Source: Myxococcales bacterium | GTDB taxonomy: Bacteria > Myxococcota_A > Polyangia > Haliangiales > Haliangiaceae | Direction of reading: 5' to 3' | Length of the DNA stretch: 64,000 nucleotides | NCBI GenBank assembly: GCA_011526095.1 | Contig: WYBA01000251.1 | Location: 1 to 64,000 of the forward strand | Shown here: one piece after another, positions 52,353-60,849 of the stretch | Numbering within the stretch: position 1 is the first letter of the stretch | How the letters are laid out: each line of letters starts with the position of its first letter | Notes under the pieces: generated by a model | What the model was told of the DNA's origin: nothing | What the model saw: the letters and a program-made list of their open reading frames with translations, nothing else | The model's database searches: none | Position numbers and translations under genes: made by a program

Positions 52353-53744
52353 ATGGAGCGCGTGATGCGGCGGTTCGTGGTGGTCGTGGTGACGGTGATG
52401 GTGGTCGTGGTGGGGTGCGGGAGGGACGCGGGGACGGGCTCGGCCGCAGGGACGGCGACGGGCACGGGCACGGGCACGGGCACGGGCACGGGCACGGGCA
52501 CGGGCACGGCGACGGGGACGGCGACGGGCACCGGGGACCGCGCCAGCCTGGACCTCACGCCGGATCGCTTCCTCGCGCGCGGTGCGCCGACGTTCGTCGT
52601 CGGCACGCTCGGCGACGACGCGGCCGATCGCGCGATCGCGACGCAGGCCGCGCTGATCCAGGGCCTGCTGCCCGGCGCCACGATCGTCGCGGACACGTCG
52701 ATCGATCTCGCGGCCGGCCCCGCGGCGTGGCCGGCGAACCCCGTGCTCTACGGTGGCGCGCACGTCAACGCGGTCGTCGCCGCGCTGGGCGACGAGCTGC
52801 CGGTGCGGATCACCGCCGACGCGCTCGTCGTCGGCGGCGAGGACTTCTCCGGCGCCGGCGCGCGCGTGATCGCCGCGATCCCGCCGGGGCCGCGCCACCC
52901 CGCGCTGGTGCTCTACGCCGGCACCGGGACGCCCGGGATCGTCGACATCAACGCGACGCCGCACGGCGGCGAGCCGGTCCTGGTCGCGGACGCGTTCGGT
53001 CGCCTCACCGCTGGCGCCTGGCAGCGTGGCCCCGACGGCCGCCTCACCGCGACGCTGGCGCCGCGGGCGCGGCGCATCGCCTGGCGGTTCGTCGAGCGCG
53101 ACGTCGCCGGCACGCCCGTGCGGATCGGGTTTCCGGCGCAGCTGCCGACGGCGCCCGACGACGACGCGATCGCCGACGCGGTCGCGACCGGGCTCGCCGA
53201 CGCCGCCACGCGGCTCGGGATCGCCACGCCCCCGGGGATCACGACGTACGTCTACCCGGATCGCGGCAGCAAGCGGTCGCTCACCGGCGACGCCGGCGAC
53301 GGCCACGCCGTCGCGATCGCGGGCGCGCTGCACGTGGTGCGCGGCGACGTCGCGCGCGGGTGGGATCGGCTGATCGCGCACGAGGGCGCCCACGTGCTCG
53401 TCGGGCTGGCGTGGGGCCCGGCGGGATCGCCGCTGCTCGGGGAGGGCGTCGCGGTGTGGACGTCGGGCGCCTACGCGACCGTCCCGCTCGCGACGTGGGC
53501 GACGCGGCTCGACGCGCGCCCGGCCGCCGCGACGCTGCTGCCGCCGGCGGCGTTCCGCGGTCGCCCCGAGGCCGAGGCGTACCCGCTCGCCGGGCTGCTC
53601 GTCACCGTCGCGGTCGAGCAGGTCGGCCTCGCCGGCGTGCGCGACCACCTGTACGCGGCGACCGCCGCGACGTGGGCCGAGGCGTGCGCGCGCGCCGGCA
53701 CGACGCCCGAGGCGCTCGACGCCGCCGTCGCGGCGCGGCGCTGA
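52353..53744 (+). CDS. Lipoprotein with putative zinc-peptidase motif and Gly-Thr tract
   Basis: 463 residues from ATG 52353. Very hydrophobic signal (RRFVVVVVTVMVVVVGCGRD, Cys22), then a Gly-Thr repeat encoded by GGGCAC hexamers at about 52459-52529. Near residue 345 LIAHEGAHVLVGLAWG gives HExxH (HEGAH), followed by GEGVAVWTSG, with the spacing of a gluzincin-like third ligand Glu. This suggests a secreted metallopeptidase of the 'basic secretory/DUF' kind, but no specific family is recognised. A pseudogene fragment of the opposite strand begins immediately behind its stop. Confidence 0.7.
   Translation: MERVMRRFVVVVVTVMVVVVGCGRDAGTGSAAGTATGTGTGTGTGTGTGTGTATGTATGTGDRASLDLTPDRFLARGAPTFVVGTLGDDAADRAIATQAALIQGLLPGATIVADTSIDLAAGPAAWPANPVLYGGAHVNAVVAALGDELPVRITADALVVGGEDFSGAGARVIAAIPPGPRHPALVLYAGTGTPGIVDINATPHGGEPVLVADAFGRLTAGAWQRGPDGRLTATLAPRARRIAWRFVERDVAGTPVRIGFPAQLPTAPDDDAIADAVATGLADAATRLGIATPPGITTYVYPDRGSKRSLTGDAGDGHAVAIAGALHVVRGDVARGWDRLIAHEGAHVLVGLAWGPAGSPLLGEGVAVWTSGAYATVPLATWATRLDARPAAATLLPPAAFRGRPEAEAYPLAGLLVTVAVEQVGLAGVRDHLYAATAATWAEACARAGTTPEALDAAVAARR
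52459..52529 (+). repeat. GGGCAC hexanucleotide tract coding Gly-Thr
   Basis: About 9 copies of GGCACG with some GGCGACG-type variants, in frame within the lipoprotein gene just after the lipobox. As in the HEAT gene, a six-base unit lets the linker vary in length without frameshift. Confidence 0.85.
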
Positions 53745-53943
53745 CCGGCAGCGCCGCGAGCGCGTCGAGCAGCGGCGGCAGCTCGCGCCGGTAGAGCGCG
53801 CCGCTGACGTAGGGCGCGGCGATCGGCGCGACGACGCGGCGGACGAGCAGCGCGTCGGCCGCGGTCCACCCGGCCGCGACGACGCACGCGCCGGCCGCGA
53901 CGCCGGCGGCCTCGTCGTAGTGCGCGTCGAGCACGGCGAGCAT
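53745..53943 (-). pseudogene. N-terminal remnant of an endonuclease V-like protein
   Basis: From ATG 53943 the minus strand reads MLAVLDAHYDEAAGVAAGAC, then VAPIAAPYVSGALYRRELPPLLDAL, the opening strand and the PY.pG....REL segment of deoxyinosine-specific endonuclease V-type proteins. The homology stops at about 53748, directly at the end of the plus-strand lipoprotein gene, and the rest of the catalytic domain is missing. The frame runs on antisense to 53602 with Arg-rich, non-protein-like sequence. A deletion has probably removed the gene's 3' part. Confidence 0.55.
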
Positions 53944-54006
53944 GTCGGGCCTGGTGGGAATGATGGCACCACGTGCGGCGTTCGCTCGCCACCGAAGGAG
54001 GATCGG

Positions 54007-54942
54007 ATGAAGCGAGCCATCATCCGCGCCGTGGCCTGGGCCACCGCGGGATTCATCGTGCTGCTCGGCCTGCGGCTGGGCTACGGCTACCTCGAGCACC
54101 CCGACGGGCGCGCCGCGCCCGCGTCCAGCGGCGACGACGGCGGCGGGTTCGAGCTGGAGAAGCGCAACTACGCGTCGGCGAAGATCGCGCGCGCCCCCCG
54201 CGACGGCGCGGCGAAGGCGGCGACGCCTGGGACGCCCGGGGCGCCTGTGACGATCGACCAGAAGTACGAGCGCGTGGCCGACGTCCGCGCCCGCGCCGCC
54301 ACGTTCGACGACGACGAGGCCGCGATCCGCCGCGCCGCCGACGGCCACGGCGGCGTGATCCAGCTCGAGCGCAAGCAGGGGCTGCGCGGCCACCGCGTGC
54401 TCCACCTCGCCGTCGGCGTCGCGCCGGAGCGGTTCGACGCGTTCGTCGAGGCGGTGCGCGCCGTCGGCACCGCCGCCTACGTCACGATCGACAAGCAGGA
54501 TCGCACCAACGACTTCAAGGAGCTCGCGGCGAAGCGCGCGGTGCTCGAGGCCAGCCGCGACGCGCTGATCGCGCTCAAGCAGCGCTCGGGCTCGATCGAG
54601 GAGCTGGTCGCCCTCGAGGACCGGATCCTCGACGTCCACCAGCAGATCCAGAGCCTCGGCATCTCGCTCGGCGAGTACGACGAGGTCAACGAGCTGTGCA
54701 CGGTCAAGCTGACGCTGACCGAGCGCGTCGACGCGCCGGTCGCCGCCGGCCCGACGATCCCGATCTGGCGCCGGCTGCGCGCGGCGGTCGACTGGACCGT
54801 GCCGACCTACCTGCGGCTCGTCGGGATCCTGCTGTGCGCGGCGCTGGTCGGCGTCGCCGGCGTGGTCGTCGTCGAGCGCGTCGCGCCGCTGCAGCGCGCG
54901 ATCGCCGAGCTGCGGCAAGGGATGTCCCGCGCCGACACGTGA
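54007..54942 (+). CDS. DUF4349 membrane protein
   Basis: 311 residues, ATG 54007 with GAAGGAGGATCGG upstream, one of the strongest ribosome binding sites in the window. N-terminal span VAWATAGFIVLLGLRLGYGY, a linker, then GVIQLERKQGLRGHRVLHLA, VGVAPERFDAFVEAVRAVG, TNDFKELAAKRAVLEASRDA coiled-coil region and VALEDRILDVHQQIQSL, and a C-terminal span LVGILLCAALVGVAGVVVV. This is the layout of DUF4349 (putative lipoprotein/anti-sigma-like) proteins. Function unknown. Confidence 0.82.
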   Translation: MKRAIIRAVAWATAGFIVLLGLRLGYGYLEHPDGRAAPASSGDDGGGFELEKRNYASAKIARAPRDGAAKAATPGTPGAPVTIDQKYERVADVRARAATFDDDEAAIRRAADGHGGVIQLERKQGLRGHRVLHLAVGVAPERFDAFVEAVRAVGTAAYVTIDKQDRTNDFKELAAKRAVLEASRDALIALKQRSGSIEELVALEDRILDVHQQIQSLGISLGEYDEVNELCTVKLTLTERVDAPVAAGPTIPIWRRLRAAVDWTVPTYLRLVGILLCAALVGVAGVVVVERVAPLQRAIAELRQGMSRADT

Positions 54943-54961
54943 TCCCGCGCACGACGCGCGA

Positions 54962-55390
54962 TCAAGGCGGCGCGGCGGTGCCGGGCGCGGCGGTGCCGGG
55001 CGCGGCGGTGCCGGGCGCGGCGGTGCCGGGCGCGCCCGACGACTTCATCCCGTCGACGCCGTCGCAGTTCTGGTCGATCCCGTCGCCGTCGGGGTCGGAC
55101 GCGAGCGGACGGATGTTCGGATCCTGGTCGTTGCAGTCCGGCGTGCCGCGCCCGCCCTTGGCGCACGCGCGGTCCTTGTCCTCGTCGATCTCGCACTTCG
55201 GGGGGCCGCCGTAGCACGCCATCAGCGTCATCATCACCGCGCCGCTGGCGGCGGCGGTGGCGAGGCGGCGGCCCAGGCGCGCGGCGCGCGCAGCACGCGA
55301 GGCCCGCGCGGGCGCGTCGCAGTGCGGGCAGGTGGTCCTTCCGTCCGGGACGAACCCGGCGCAGGCGTGACAGGTCGACAGGTCCATCAT
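54962..55390 (-). CDS. Small zinc-ribbon/MopE-type Ca-binding membrane protein
   Basis: 142 residues, ATG 55390 with GGGAGATCG in front. N-terminal zinc ribbon CHACAGFV...CPHCDAP, a hydrophobic segment LATAAASGAVMMTLMACYGG, then the MopE calcium motif TPDCNDQDPNIRPLASDPDG-DGIDQNCDG, and four perfect PGTAA repeats at the end (15-base DNA units, 54973-55034). MopE-type modules are typical of secreted proteins in myxobacteria; a zinc ribbon in front of one is unusual. It starts 12 bases after the cyclase stop, so the two form an operon. Confidence 0.75.
   Translation of the reverse strand: MMDLSTCHACAGFVPDGRTTCPHCDAPARASRAARAARLGRRLATAAASGAVMMTLMACYGGPPKCEIDEDKDRACAKGGRGTPDCNDQDPNIRPLASDPDGDGIDQNCDGVDGMKSSGAPGTAAPGTAAPGTAAPGTAAPP
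54973..55034 (-). repeat. 15-bp tandem repeat coding PGTAA
   Basis: Four copies of a 15-base unit containing GCGGTGCCGGGCGCG at the 3' end of the MopE-like gene. In frame, identical copies, which points to recent expansion. Confidence 0.85.
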
Positions 55391-55402
55391 CGATCTCCCA
55401 TC

Positions 55403-56947
55403 CTACGCCGGCTTCTCGCCGAGCAGGAGGTACGTCTTCATCGCGCCCTTGCCCTTGATCTCCATCGTCCCGCGCTCCTCGAACACGAACTGCCCCGCGA
55501 GCGCCTCGTAGACCGCCTGGGTGACGTGGACCTTGCCCGGCACGCCGTGCGACTCCATCCGGCTCGCGGTGTTCACCGTGTCGCCCCACAGGTCGTAGAT
55601 GAACTTCTTGGTCCCGATCACCCCGGCGACGACCGAGCCGGTGTGGATGCCGACGCGGATGTCGAGCTGGCTCCCCACCTTCGCCGCGTAGTCTTCCAGC
55701 ACGCGGATCATGTCGAGCGCCATCCGCGCGATGTCGCGGGCGTGGCCGGCGCTGGGCTGGGGCACGCCGGCGACGACCATGTAGGCGTCGCCGATCGTCT
55801 TGATCTTCTCGAGCAGGTGGATGTCGGCGAGCCGGTCGAACTGGCTGAACAGGTCGTTCAGCATCGTGACCATCTCCTCGGGCGAGCGCTGCGCCGACAT
55901 CGCGGTGAACCCGACGATGTCGGCGAACAGCACCGAGACGTGGTCGAACCGGTCGACGATCACGCCCTCGCCCTGCTTGAGCCGCTCCGCCACCGGCCCG
56001 GGCAGCACGTTGAGCAGCAGGCGCTCGGAGGTCTGCTTCTCGTGCTCGAGCTCGCTGGTGCGCTGGGCGACCATCCCCTCGAGGTTGTGGGCGTGCGCCT
56101 CGATCGTCTCGGCCATCGTGTTGAAGGTCTGGCCGAGCTGGCCGATCTCGTCGCGCGACTTGATCCGCGTCCGCGCCGCGAAGTCCTTGTCGATGAACCG
56201 CTGGACCGTCTCCGCCAGCGCCTGGATCGAGCGCGTCAGCAGCGTGCCCATCGTGATCGACACGACCAGCGCCAGCACGATCACGAGGAGCGAGATCCGC
56301 ACCGCCAGGCTGCCGGCCGCGTCGAGCGCGATCCGCATGTCGCGGTCGGTGATGTCGACGCCGAGCACGCCGAGGCACCGCCCGCCCTCGACGCCGCCGA
56401 TCGGGTAGTACGCCGAGACCGAGTGGACCTTGAAGTCCGGGTCCCACACGAAGTCGGACTCGACGAACGGCTTGCACTCCTGGAGCGCGCGCTTGAGCAG
56501 CGGGATCGTCGACACGTCGTAGGGCTGGTTGAAGTGCGAGATCTCCTCGTCGCTGCCGGCCTCGACCAGCGCGAGCACGTCGGCGTCGACGACGAACCGC
56601 GCCGTGTCGGGATCGTCGGTCGCGACCAGGATGTACGCGTAGCGGACGAGGTCGGGCTCGGTGCCGCGGATCGTGTTGAGCTGGTCGTAGATCGTCTGGT
56701 AGTCGGGCGAGCGCTCGATCGCGGCGACGTCGGCCTCGGGCAGCTCGGGCGCCATCTTCGCGAGCAGCCGGCGGTAGGCGTTGTCGTCGACCGCGCTCGA
56801 GCCGATGTGCGCGATGTCCTTGAGCCGGGTGCGGAGCTCGACGCCGAGCTGGCGCTCGACGAAGCGATACAGGAACACGGCGAGCAGCACGCTCACCAGC
56901 GAGCTCACCACGAAGAACGCGACCGTGATCTTGCGCCGGAGACGCAT
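55403..56947 (-). CDS. Membrane-bound class III adenylate/guanylate cyclase
   Basis: 514 residues. Membrane span (VAFFVVSSLVSVLLAVFLYR), an extracytoplasmic sensor of about 160 residues (cache-like, YAYILVATDDPDTARFVVDA, GRCLGVLGVDITDRDMRIAL), a second span LAVRISLLVIVLALVVSITM, a HAMP segment and short coiled coil, then the cyclase homology domain: VSVLFADIVGFTAMSAQRSP with the metal-binding Asp pair, KTIGDAYMVVAGVP, RVGIHTGSVVAGVIG and YDLWGDTVNTASRMES. Converts ATP (or GTP) to the cyclic nucleotide on an external signal. Operon with the gene that follows. Confidence 0.92.
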   Translation of the reverse strand: MRLRRKITVAFFVVSSLVSVLLAVFLYRFVERQLGVELRTRLKDIAHIGSSAVDDNAYRRLLAKMAPELPEADVAAIERSPDYQTIYDQLNTIRGTEPDLVRYAYILVATDDPDTARFVVDADVLALVEAGSDEEISHFNQPYDVSTIPLLKRALQECKPFVESDFVWDPDFKVHSVSAYYPIGGVEGGRCLGVLGVDITDRDMRIALDAAGSLAVRISLLVIVLALVVSITMGTLLTRSIQALAETVQRFIDKDFAARTRIKSRDEIGQLGQTFNTMAETIEAHAHNLEGMVAQRTSELEHEKQTSERLLLNVLPGPVAERLKQGEGVIVDRFDHVSVLFADIVGFTAMSAQRSPEEMVTMLNDLFSQFDRLADIHLLEKIKTIGDAYMVVAGVPQPSAGHARDIARMALDMIRVLEDYAAKVGSQLDIRVGIHTGSVVAGVIGTKKFIYDLWGDTVNTASRMESHGVPGKVHVTQAVYEALAGQFVFEERGTMEIKGKGAMKTYLLLGEKPA

Positions 56948-56967
56948 ACCCCCCGCCGACCAGGCTA

Positions 56968-58149
56968 CTACGAGCCGCCGGCTGCCGCGACGAAGTGGGC
57001 CCCCTCGATCACGGTCCCCGTGCCGCGGACGTCGAGCACCTTCACGTCGCGGCGGTCGACCAGGTCGTAGATCACCAGCAGCTCGGGGTTGTCGATCGTG
57101 TTGCCCTTGGCCGGATCCTTGCGGCGGGTCAGCAGCGCGTAGCGACCGTCGTCGGAGACGTCGAGCAGCTGGCGGACGTCGCCGGCGAGCCGGACCGGCG
57201 CGTCGCCGTCCTCGGCGACCTCGTAGAGATCGCGGCGCTCGAACCCGACGTCGGCGGTGAACACCGCCGTGCGGCGCGGTCCGGTCGACCGCACCGGCGT
57301 GTCGTAGCCCATCGGGAACTCGGTCGGCGCCTGCAGCAGCGTGATCGTCTTGCGGTCGCCGGCGTCGTACGCCTCGTACCACCCGAGCTTCTGCTCGACC
57401 GGCTCGCGCCGCAGGTAGTAGACGCGGTCGCCGATCGGCCACAGCTCGCTCATCAGGACGACGGGGTTGGCGACGGCCTTCTTCGTCGCCTTGAGCTTGG
57501 GCGCCTTCTTCTTCGCGCTGGCGGGCTGCGCCGGCCACGCCGTGACGTGGATCCCGTCCTTGGCGACGTACGCGGCGGTCTTGCCGTCGGGCGACACCGC
57601 GAGCCCGGCGCCGAGCTTCTTGTCGACGACCTCGACGCGCTTGGGCCTGGCGCCGAACGTCCACCGCCCCCACGTCGACCACGTCGACCGCATGCTCTCG
57701 ACGAACACGTACGCGCCGTCCGGCGTGAACCCGCGGCCCTGCTCGAAGCACACCTTCTTGTTCCGCGTGCACGTCCGGTCGCCCTGGGTCGTGGCGACGA
57801 CCTTGTCTCCCTCGCCCAGCACGAGCGTGTTGGTGACGTCGTTCGACACGGCCTCGCCGGCGATCGTCAGCGGATCGCCTTCGGACAGCTCGCCGAAGGT
57901 CAAGAGCCACCGCCCCGTCGCCTGGTGGGCGTCGAGGTGGTAGCTGCCCGTCGGCAGCGCGTCGAGGACGACCGTGGCCTCGCCGCGCGGCGTCAGCCGG
58001 GTCAGCTGCAGCGGCGGCGCCGTGCCGGCCTGGATCTTGGTCGACAGCACGAGCACGTCGGGCGCGCCGGGGACGTCCTCGGCGGAGGCGTGGACGGGCG
58101 CGAGCAGCGACGAGACGACCAGCATCGAGGCGGCGGTGGGCGTGCGCAC
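56968..58149 (-). CDS. Secreted protein with beta-propeller-like repeats
   Basis: 393 residues from GTG 58149. Signal peptide MLVVSSLLAPVHASA. Blade-like segments ending in motifs such as VSPDGKTAAYVAKDG, TPDGAYVFVESMRS and VSDDGRYALLTRRKD resemble the WD40-like/TolB propeller (PF07676 type). A Lys-rich stretch AKKKAPKLKATKKAVANP sits in the middle. Substrate or partner unknown. It lies 20 bases upstream of the cyclase start, so it may be the first gene of the cyclase operon. Confidence 0.75.
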   Translation of the reverse strand: MRTPTAASMLVVSSLLAPVHASAEDVPGAPDVLVLSTKIQAGTAPPLQLTRLTPRGEATVVLDALPTGSYHLDAHQATGRWLLTFGELSEGDPLTIAGEAVSNDVTNTLVLGEGDKVVATTQGDRTCTRNKKVCFEQGRGFTPDGAYVFVESMRSTWSTWGRWTFGARPKRVEVVDKKLGAGLAVSPDGKTAAYVAKDGIHVTAWPAQPASAKKKAPKLKATKKAVANPVVLMSELWPIGDRVYYLRREPVEQKLGWYEAYDAGDRKTITLLQAPTEFPMGYDTPVRSTGPRRTAVFTADVGFERRDLYEVAEDGDAPVRLAGDVRQLLDVSDDGRYALLTRRKDPAKGNTIDNPELLVIYDLVDRRDVKVLDVRGTGTVIEGAHFVAAAGGS

Positions 58150-58193
58150 GGCACGAGTGTGCCACGGCGCCGGACGCGGTACGTTCCCGGCCG

Positions 58194-58724
58194 ATGCGCT
58201 CGCTGTTCGCCGTCGTCCTGCTGCTCGCCGCGTGCGGGCCGTGCCCCAAGCCCCCGACCGCGCCGGCCGCGCCGGGCGCCTCGCCCGAAGGCGGCGCGGG
58301 CGCGGGCGTCGCCGCGCCGGCCGGCGAGCACGGCGACGTCCCGTGCGCGCGGTACGGCACGCTGGGGCTGTACGCGGTGCCGTACGGCAAGGAGCAGCGG
58401 ACCCACCCGGCGTTCGCCGAGGCCGAGGTCGCGTACGAGACGGCGCTGATGTCCGACGACCAGCAGGACCCGGTCGCGTCGGCGCGGAGCTACCTGGCGT
58501 GCGCCGTCGCGCTGCGCGCCGTCCCCGACGACGACTGGCAGCGCGCCGACGCCGATCGCAACGCCGACGTCTGCTACTACAACGTCATGGTGATGTACGC
58601 GAACGCCGGCAAGCTCGCGTCCGAGGGGCGCGCCGTGCTGGAGCAGGCGGCCGCCGACGATCCGCGCCTCGCCGACAAGGTCCGCGGCTACCTCGCGGAG
58701 CCGCTCACCGACTGCCCGAGGTAG
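58194..58724 (+). CDS. Hypothetical lipoprotein
   Basis: 176 residues. Signal MRSLFAVVLLLAAC gives lipidated Cys14; Pro/Ala linker; then a helical domain (YETALMSDDQQDPVASARSY, NADVCYYNVMVMYANAGKLA) resembling TPR-type helices. No family recognised. Divergent from the propeller gene. Confidence 0.7.
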   Translation: MRSLFAVVLLLAACGPCPKPPTAPAAPGASPEGGAGAGVAAPAGEHGDVPCARYGTLGLYAVPYGKEQRTHPAFAEAEVAYETALMSDDQQDPVASARSYLACAVALRAVPDDDWQRADADRNADVCYYNVMVMYANAGKLASEGRAVLEQAAADDPRLADKVRGYLAEPLTDCPR

Positions 58725-58729
58725 CGGGC

Positions 58730-59008
58730 GTGTCCGGGCAGCTCCTCGTCGCGGGCGACGGGCCGGTCGCGCGGTGCAAGCACTGCGGCAAGCCGGCGGT
58801 CGGGCCGTGCGCGCGGTGTCGCGCGCCGGTGTGCGGCGACTGCTGCGTGCTCACCGACGGCGGCGCGACGACGTTCGCGATCTGCCTCGGCTGCGAGCGG
58901 CGCGGCGGCGCGAGCCTGCGCTCGCCGTGGCTGGGGCTGCTCGGGTGGATCGCGCTGATCGTCCTGGGGCTCGGCGCCGTCGCGGCGGCGCTGGTGCTGC
59001 TGCGCTGA
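58730..59008 (+). CDS. Small B-box-like zinc-binding membrane protein
   Basis: 92 residues from GTG 58730, six bases after the preceding stop. CKHCGKPAVGPCARCRAPVC-GDCC...ICLGC is a B-box/zinc-ribbon motif with eight Cys. A C-terminal membrane span WLGLLGWIALIVLGLGAVAA anchors it. Proteins of this design are common in Myxococcota; function unknown. Confidence 0.72.
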   Translation: MSGQLLVAGDGPVARCKHCGKPAVGPCARCRAPVCGDCCVLTDGGATTFAICLGCERRGGASLRSPWLGLLGWIALIVLGLGAVAAALVLLR

Positions 59009-59029
59009 CGCGGGCGACGACCGTCACGG

Positions 59030-60832
59030 TCAGTCGGCCTGCACCGGCGCGGCGTCGAGCTTGAACCACGGCACGCGGTCCTTGTGCGCGTCCCACGACG
59101 CGTGCCGCTGGTGGAACCATCGCAGCCGGCGCTCGGGGCTGGCGGCGAACGCGGGATCGCGCAGCGCCTCGTCGAACGCGGCCCGCACCGCCGGGTCGGC
59201 GAGCATCGCGCGCGCGACCTCCTCGGCGACGTAGCCCTCCATGTACTCCTTCTGCTCGAACACGGCGTTCGCCAGGCCCCAGCTCACCAGCGAGTCGGGC
59301 GCGAGCGGCTCGAGCAGGTGGAGCAGCAGGCGCGCGCGCGGCTGGTGGATCCACACCCACAGCGCGCCGGCCCCGACCTCGCCCGACTCGCGCGCCCACG
59401 CGCCCTTCACCGTCGCCCGGTGGCGGCCCTCGAACGCGGCGTGCGTCACCTCGGTCGCGCGGAACGCCTCGGCGTCGGCGAGCGTCACCGGCGCGTCGAG
59501 CCGCGCGTAGGCGAGGCCGTGGGCGTCGAGCCGCGCCGCGACCGCGTCGGCCCATGCCGGCGCGACGAGGTAGCCGGCGCCGGGCGCGCGCACGGTCAGC
59601 GCCGGCTCGACGTGGTCGCGCAGCGGCAGCCGCCACACCTCGGGCGTGGCCTCGTCGTAGCGCGTCCACAGCGCGCCGGACACCTCCGACGGCACGCGCT
59701 CGTAGCGGTAGCCGCGGAACTCGACCGTCCGGGCCTCGGACGTCGTGCGCCACGCCAGGACGACGTCGCGCCCGGCGAGCGCGGCGTCGGCGCGGTCGGC
59801 CGCGTCCGCGGCGGCGCGCCACCCCGCGGCGTCGGTGACGGCCCGCTCGAGCAGCGCCTGCAGCACGTGGTACGTCGCGCGCACGCGCTCGCCGTAGGTC
59901 CGCCACGAGTGGGTCTCGACCAGCACGCCGAGGCGCCCGCGCGCCGGCGCGTAGGCGTGGGAGAACCGGGCGGGCGGATCGACGTCGTCGAACCCCGACG
60001 CCGGGTCGTCGTCGGTCGCGAACGCGGGGTAGAACGGCAGCGGCAGGTGGCCGAGCGCGGTCAGCCGCGCCTGGAGCGCGTCGGACAGCGCGCGCGCCGC
60101 CGGCGCCACCGCGTCGCTCGCGTCCTCGGGGCGCGGCGCCTTCGGCCCGACCAGCACCGCGACGTCGTGCTCGAACTTCGCGCCGTCGGTGGTGTGGAGG
60201 TCGACGTAGGCGACCGGGTCCCACCGCCGCCACAGCGCCAGCAGCGCGGCCATCTCGGGCGCGTCGACCTTGACGTGATCGCGGTTGAGGTTGAGGTTCT
60301 GCGCGGTCGTGCGGAACCCCATCGCCTCGGGGCCGCGCTGGTTGACGCGGTGGTTGGGGCCGAACCGCTCGTGGCCGTCGACGTTGAGCACCGGGACGAG
60401 CACGACGGTCACCGCGTCGAGCGCGCCGCGGGCGACCTCGCCGTCGAGCAGGTCGCGCAGCAGCCACAGCGCCGCGTCCTTGCCGTCGATCTCGCCGGCG
60501 TGGATCCCGGCCTGGATCAGCAGCACCGGGCGGCGGCGGGCGCGCGCGTCGTCGGGGTCGAGCCCGCCGGGCCCCGAGGCGATCAGCGCGACCATCGGCC
60601 GGCGCTCGGGCGTCACGCCGAATCGCTCGCACCGGACGCGATCCGGGTACGCCGCGGCGAACGCGTCGCACAGCCGCACGACCTCGTCGTGGCGGCCGGT
60701 GCGGGTCCAGCCGGAGCGCTCGGCCTCGGTCGTGAGGTCACCGCGGGTAGGTCGCGGACGCACAGGCGAGGGGCAGGCCGTGAGGCAGGCGACGGCGAGC
60801 GTCGCCGTCGCCGCGAGAGTCGCTCGGGACAT
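59030..60832 (-). CDS. M14-family zinc carboxypeptidase lipoprotein
   Basis: 600 residues. Lipobox LTAC (Cys20). Peptidase M14 site: IHAGEIDGKDAALWLL with H111 and E114 as zinc ligands, VNVDGHERFGP-type loop, NRDH, third ligand His in YVDLHTTDG near 209, and catalytic Glu in LVETHSWRTYG near 290. The C-terminal 250 residues (GAGYLVAPAWADAVAARLDA) form an added domain. M14 proteins of this size with a lipobox act outside the cell, removing C-terminal residues from peptides or degrading cell-wall peptides. Confidence 0.87.
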   Translation of the reverse strand: MSRATLAATATLAVACLTACPSPVRPRPTRGDLTTEAERSGWTRTGRHDEVVRLCDAFAAAYPDRVRCERFGVTPERRPMVALIASGPGGLDPDDARARRRPVLLIQAGIHAGEIDGKDAALWLLRDLLDGEVARGALDAVTVVLVPVLNVDGHERFGPNHRVNQRGPEAMGFRTTAQNLNLNRDHVKVDAPEMAALLALWRRWDPVAYVDLHTTDGAKFEHDVAVLVGPKAPRPEDASDAVAPAARALSDALQARLTALGHLPLPFYPAFATDDDPASGFDDVDPPARFSHAYAPARGRLGVLVETHSWRTYGERVRATYHVLQALLERAVTDAAGWRAAADAADRADAALAGRDVVLAWRTTSEARTVEFRGYRYERVPSEVSGALWTRYDEATPEVWRLPLRDHVEPALTVRAPGAGYLVAPAWADAVAARLDAHGLAYARLDAPVTLADAEAFRATEVTHAAFEGRHRATVKGAWARESGEVGAGALWVWIHQPRARLLLHLLEPLAPDSLVSWGLANAVFEQKEYMEGYVAEEVARAMLADPAVRAAFDEALRDPAFAASPERRLRWFHQRHASWDAHKDRVPWFKLDAAPVQAD

Positions 60833-60849
60833 GGGGCCGATCGGATACC

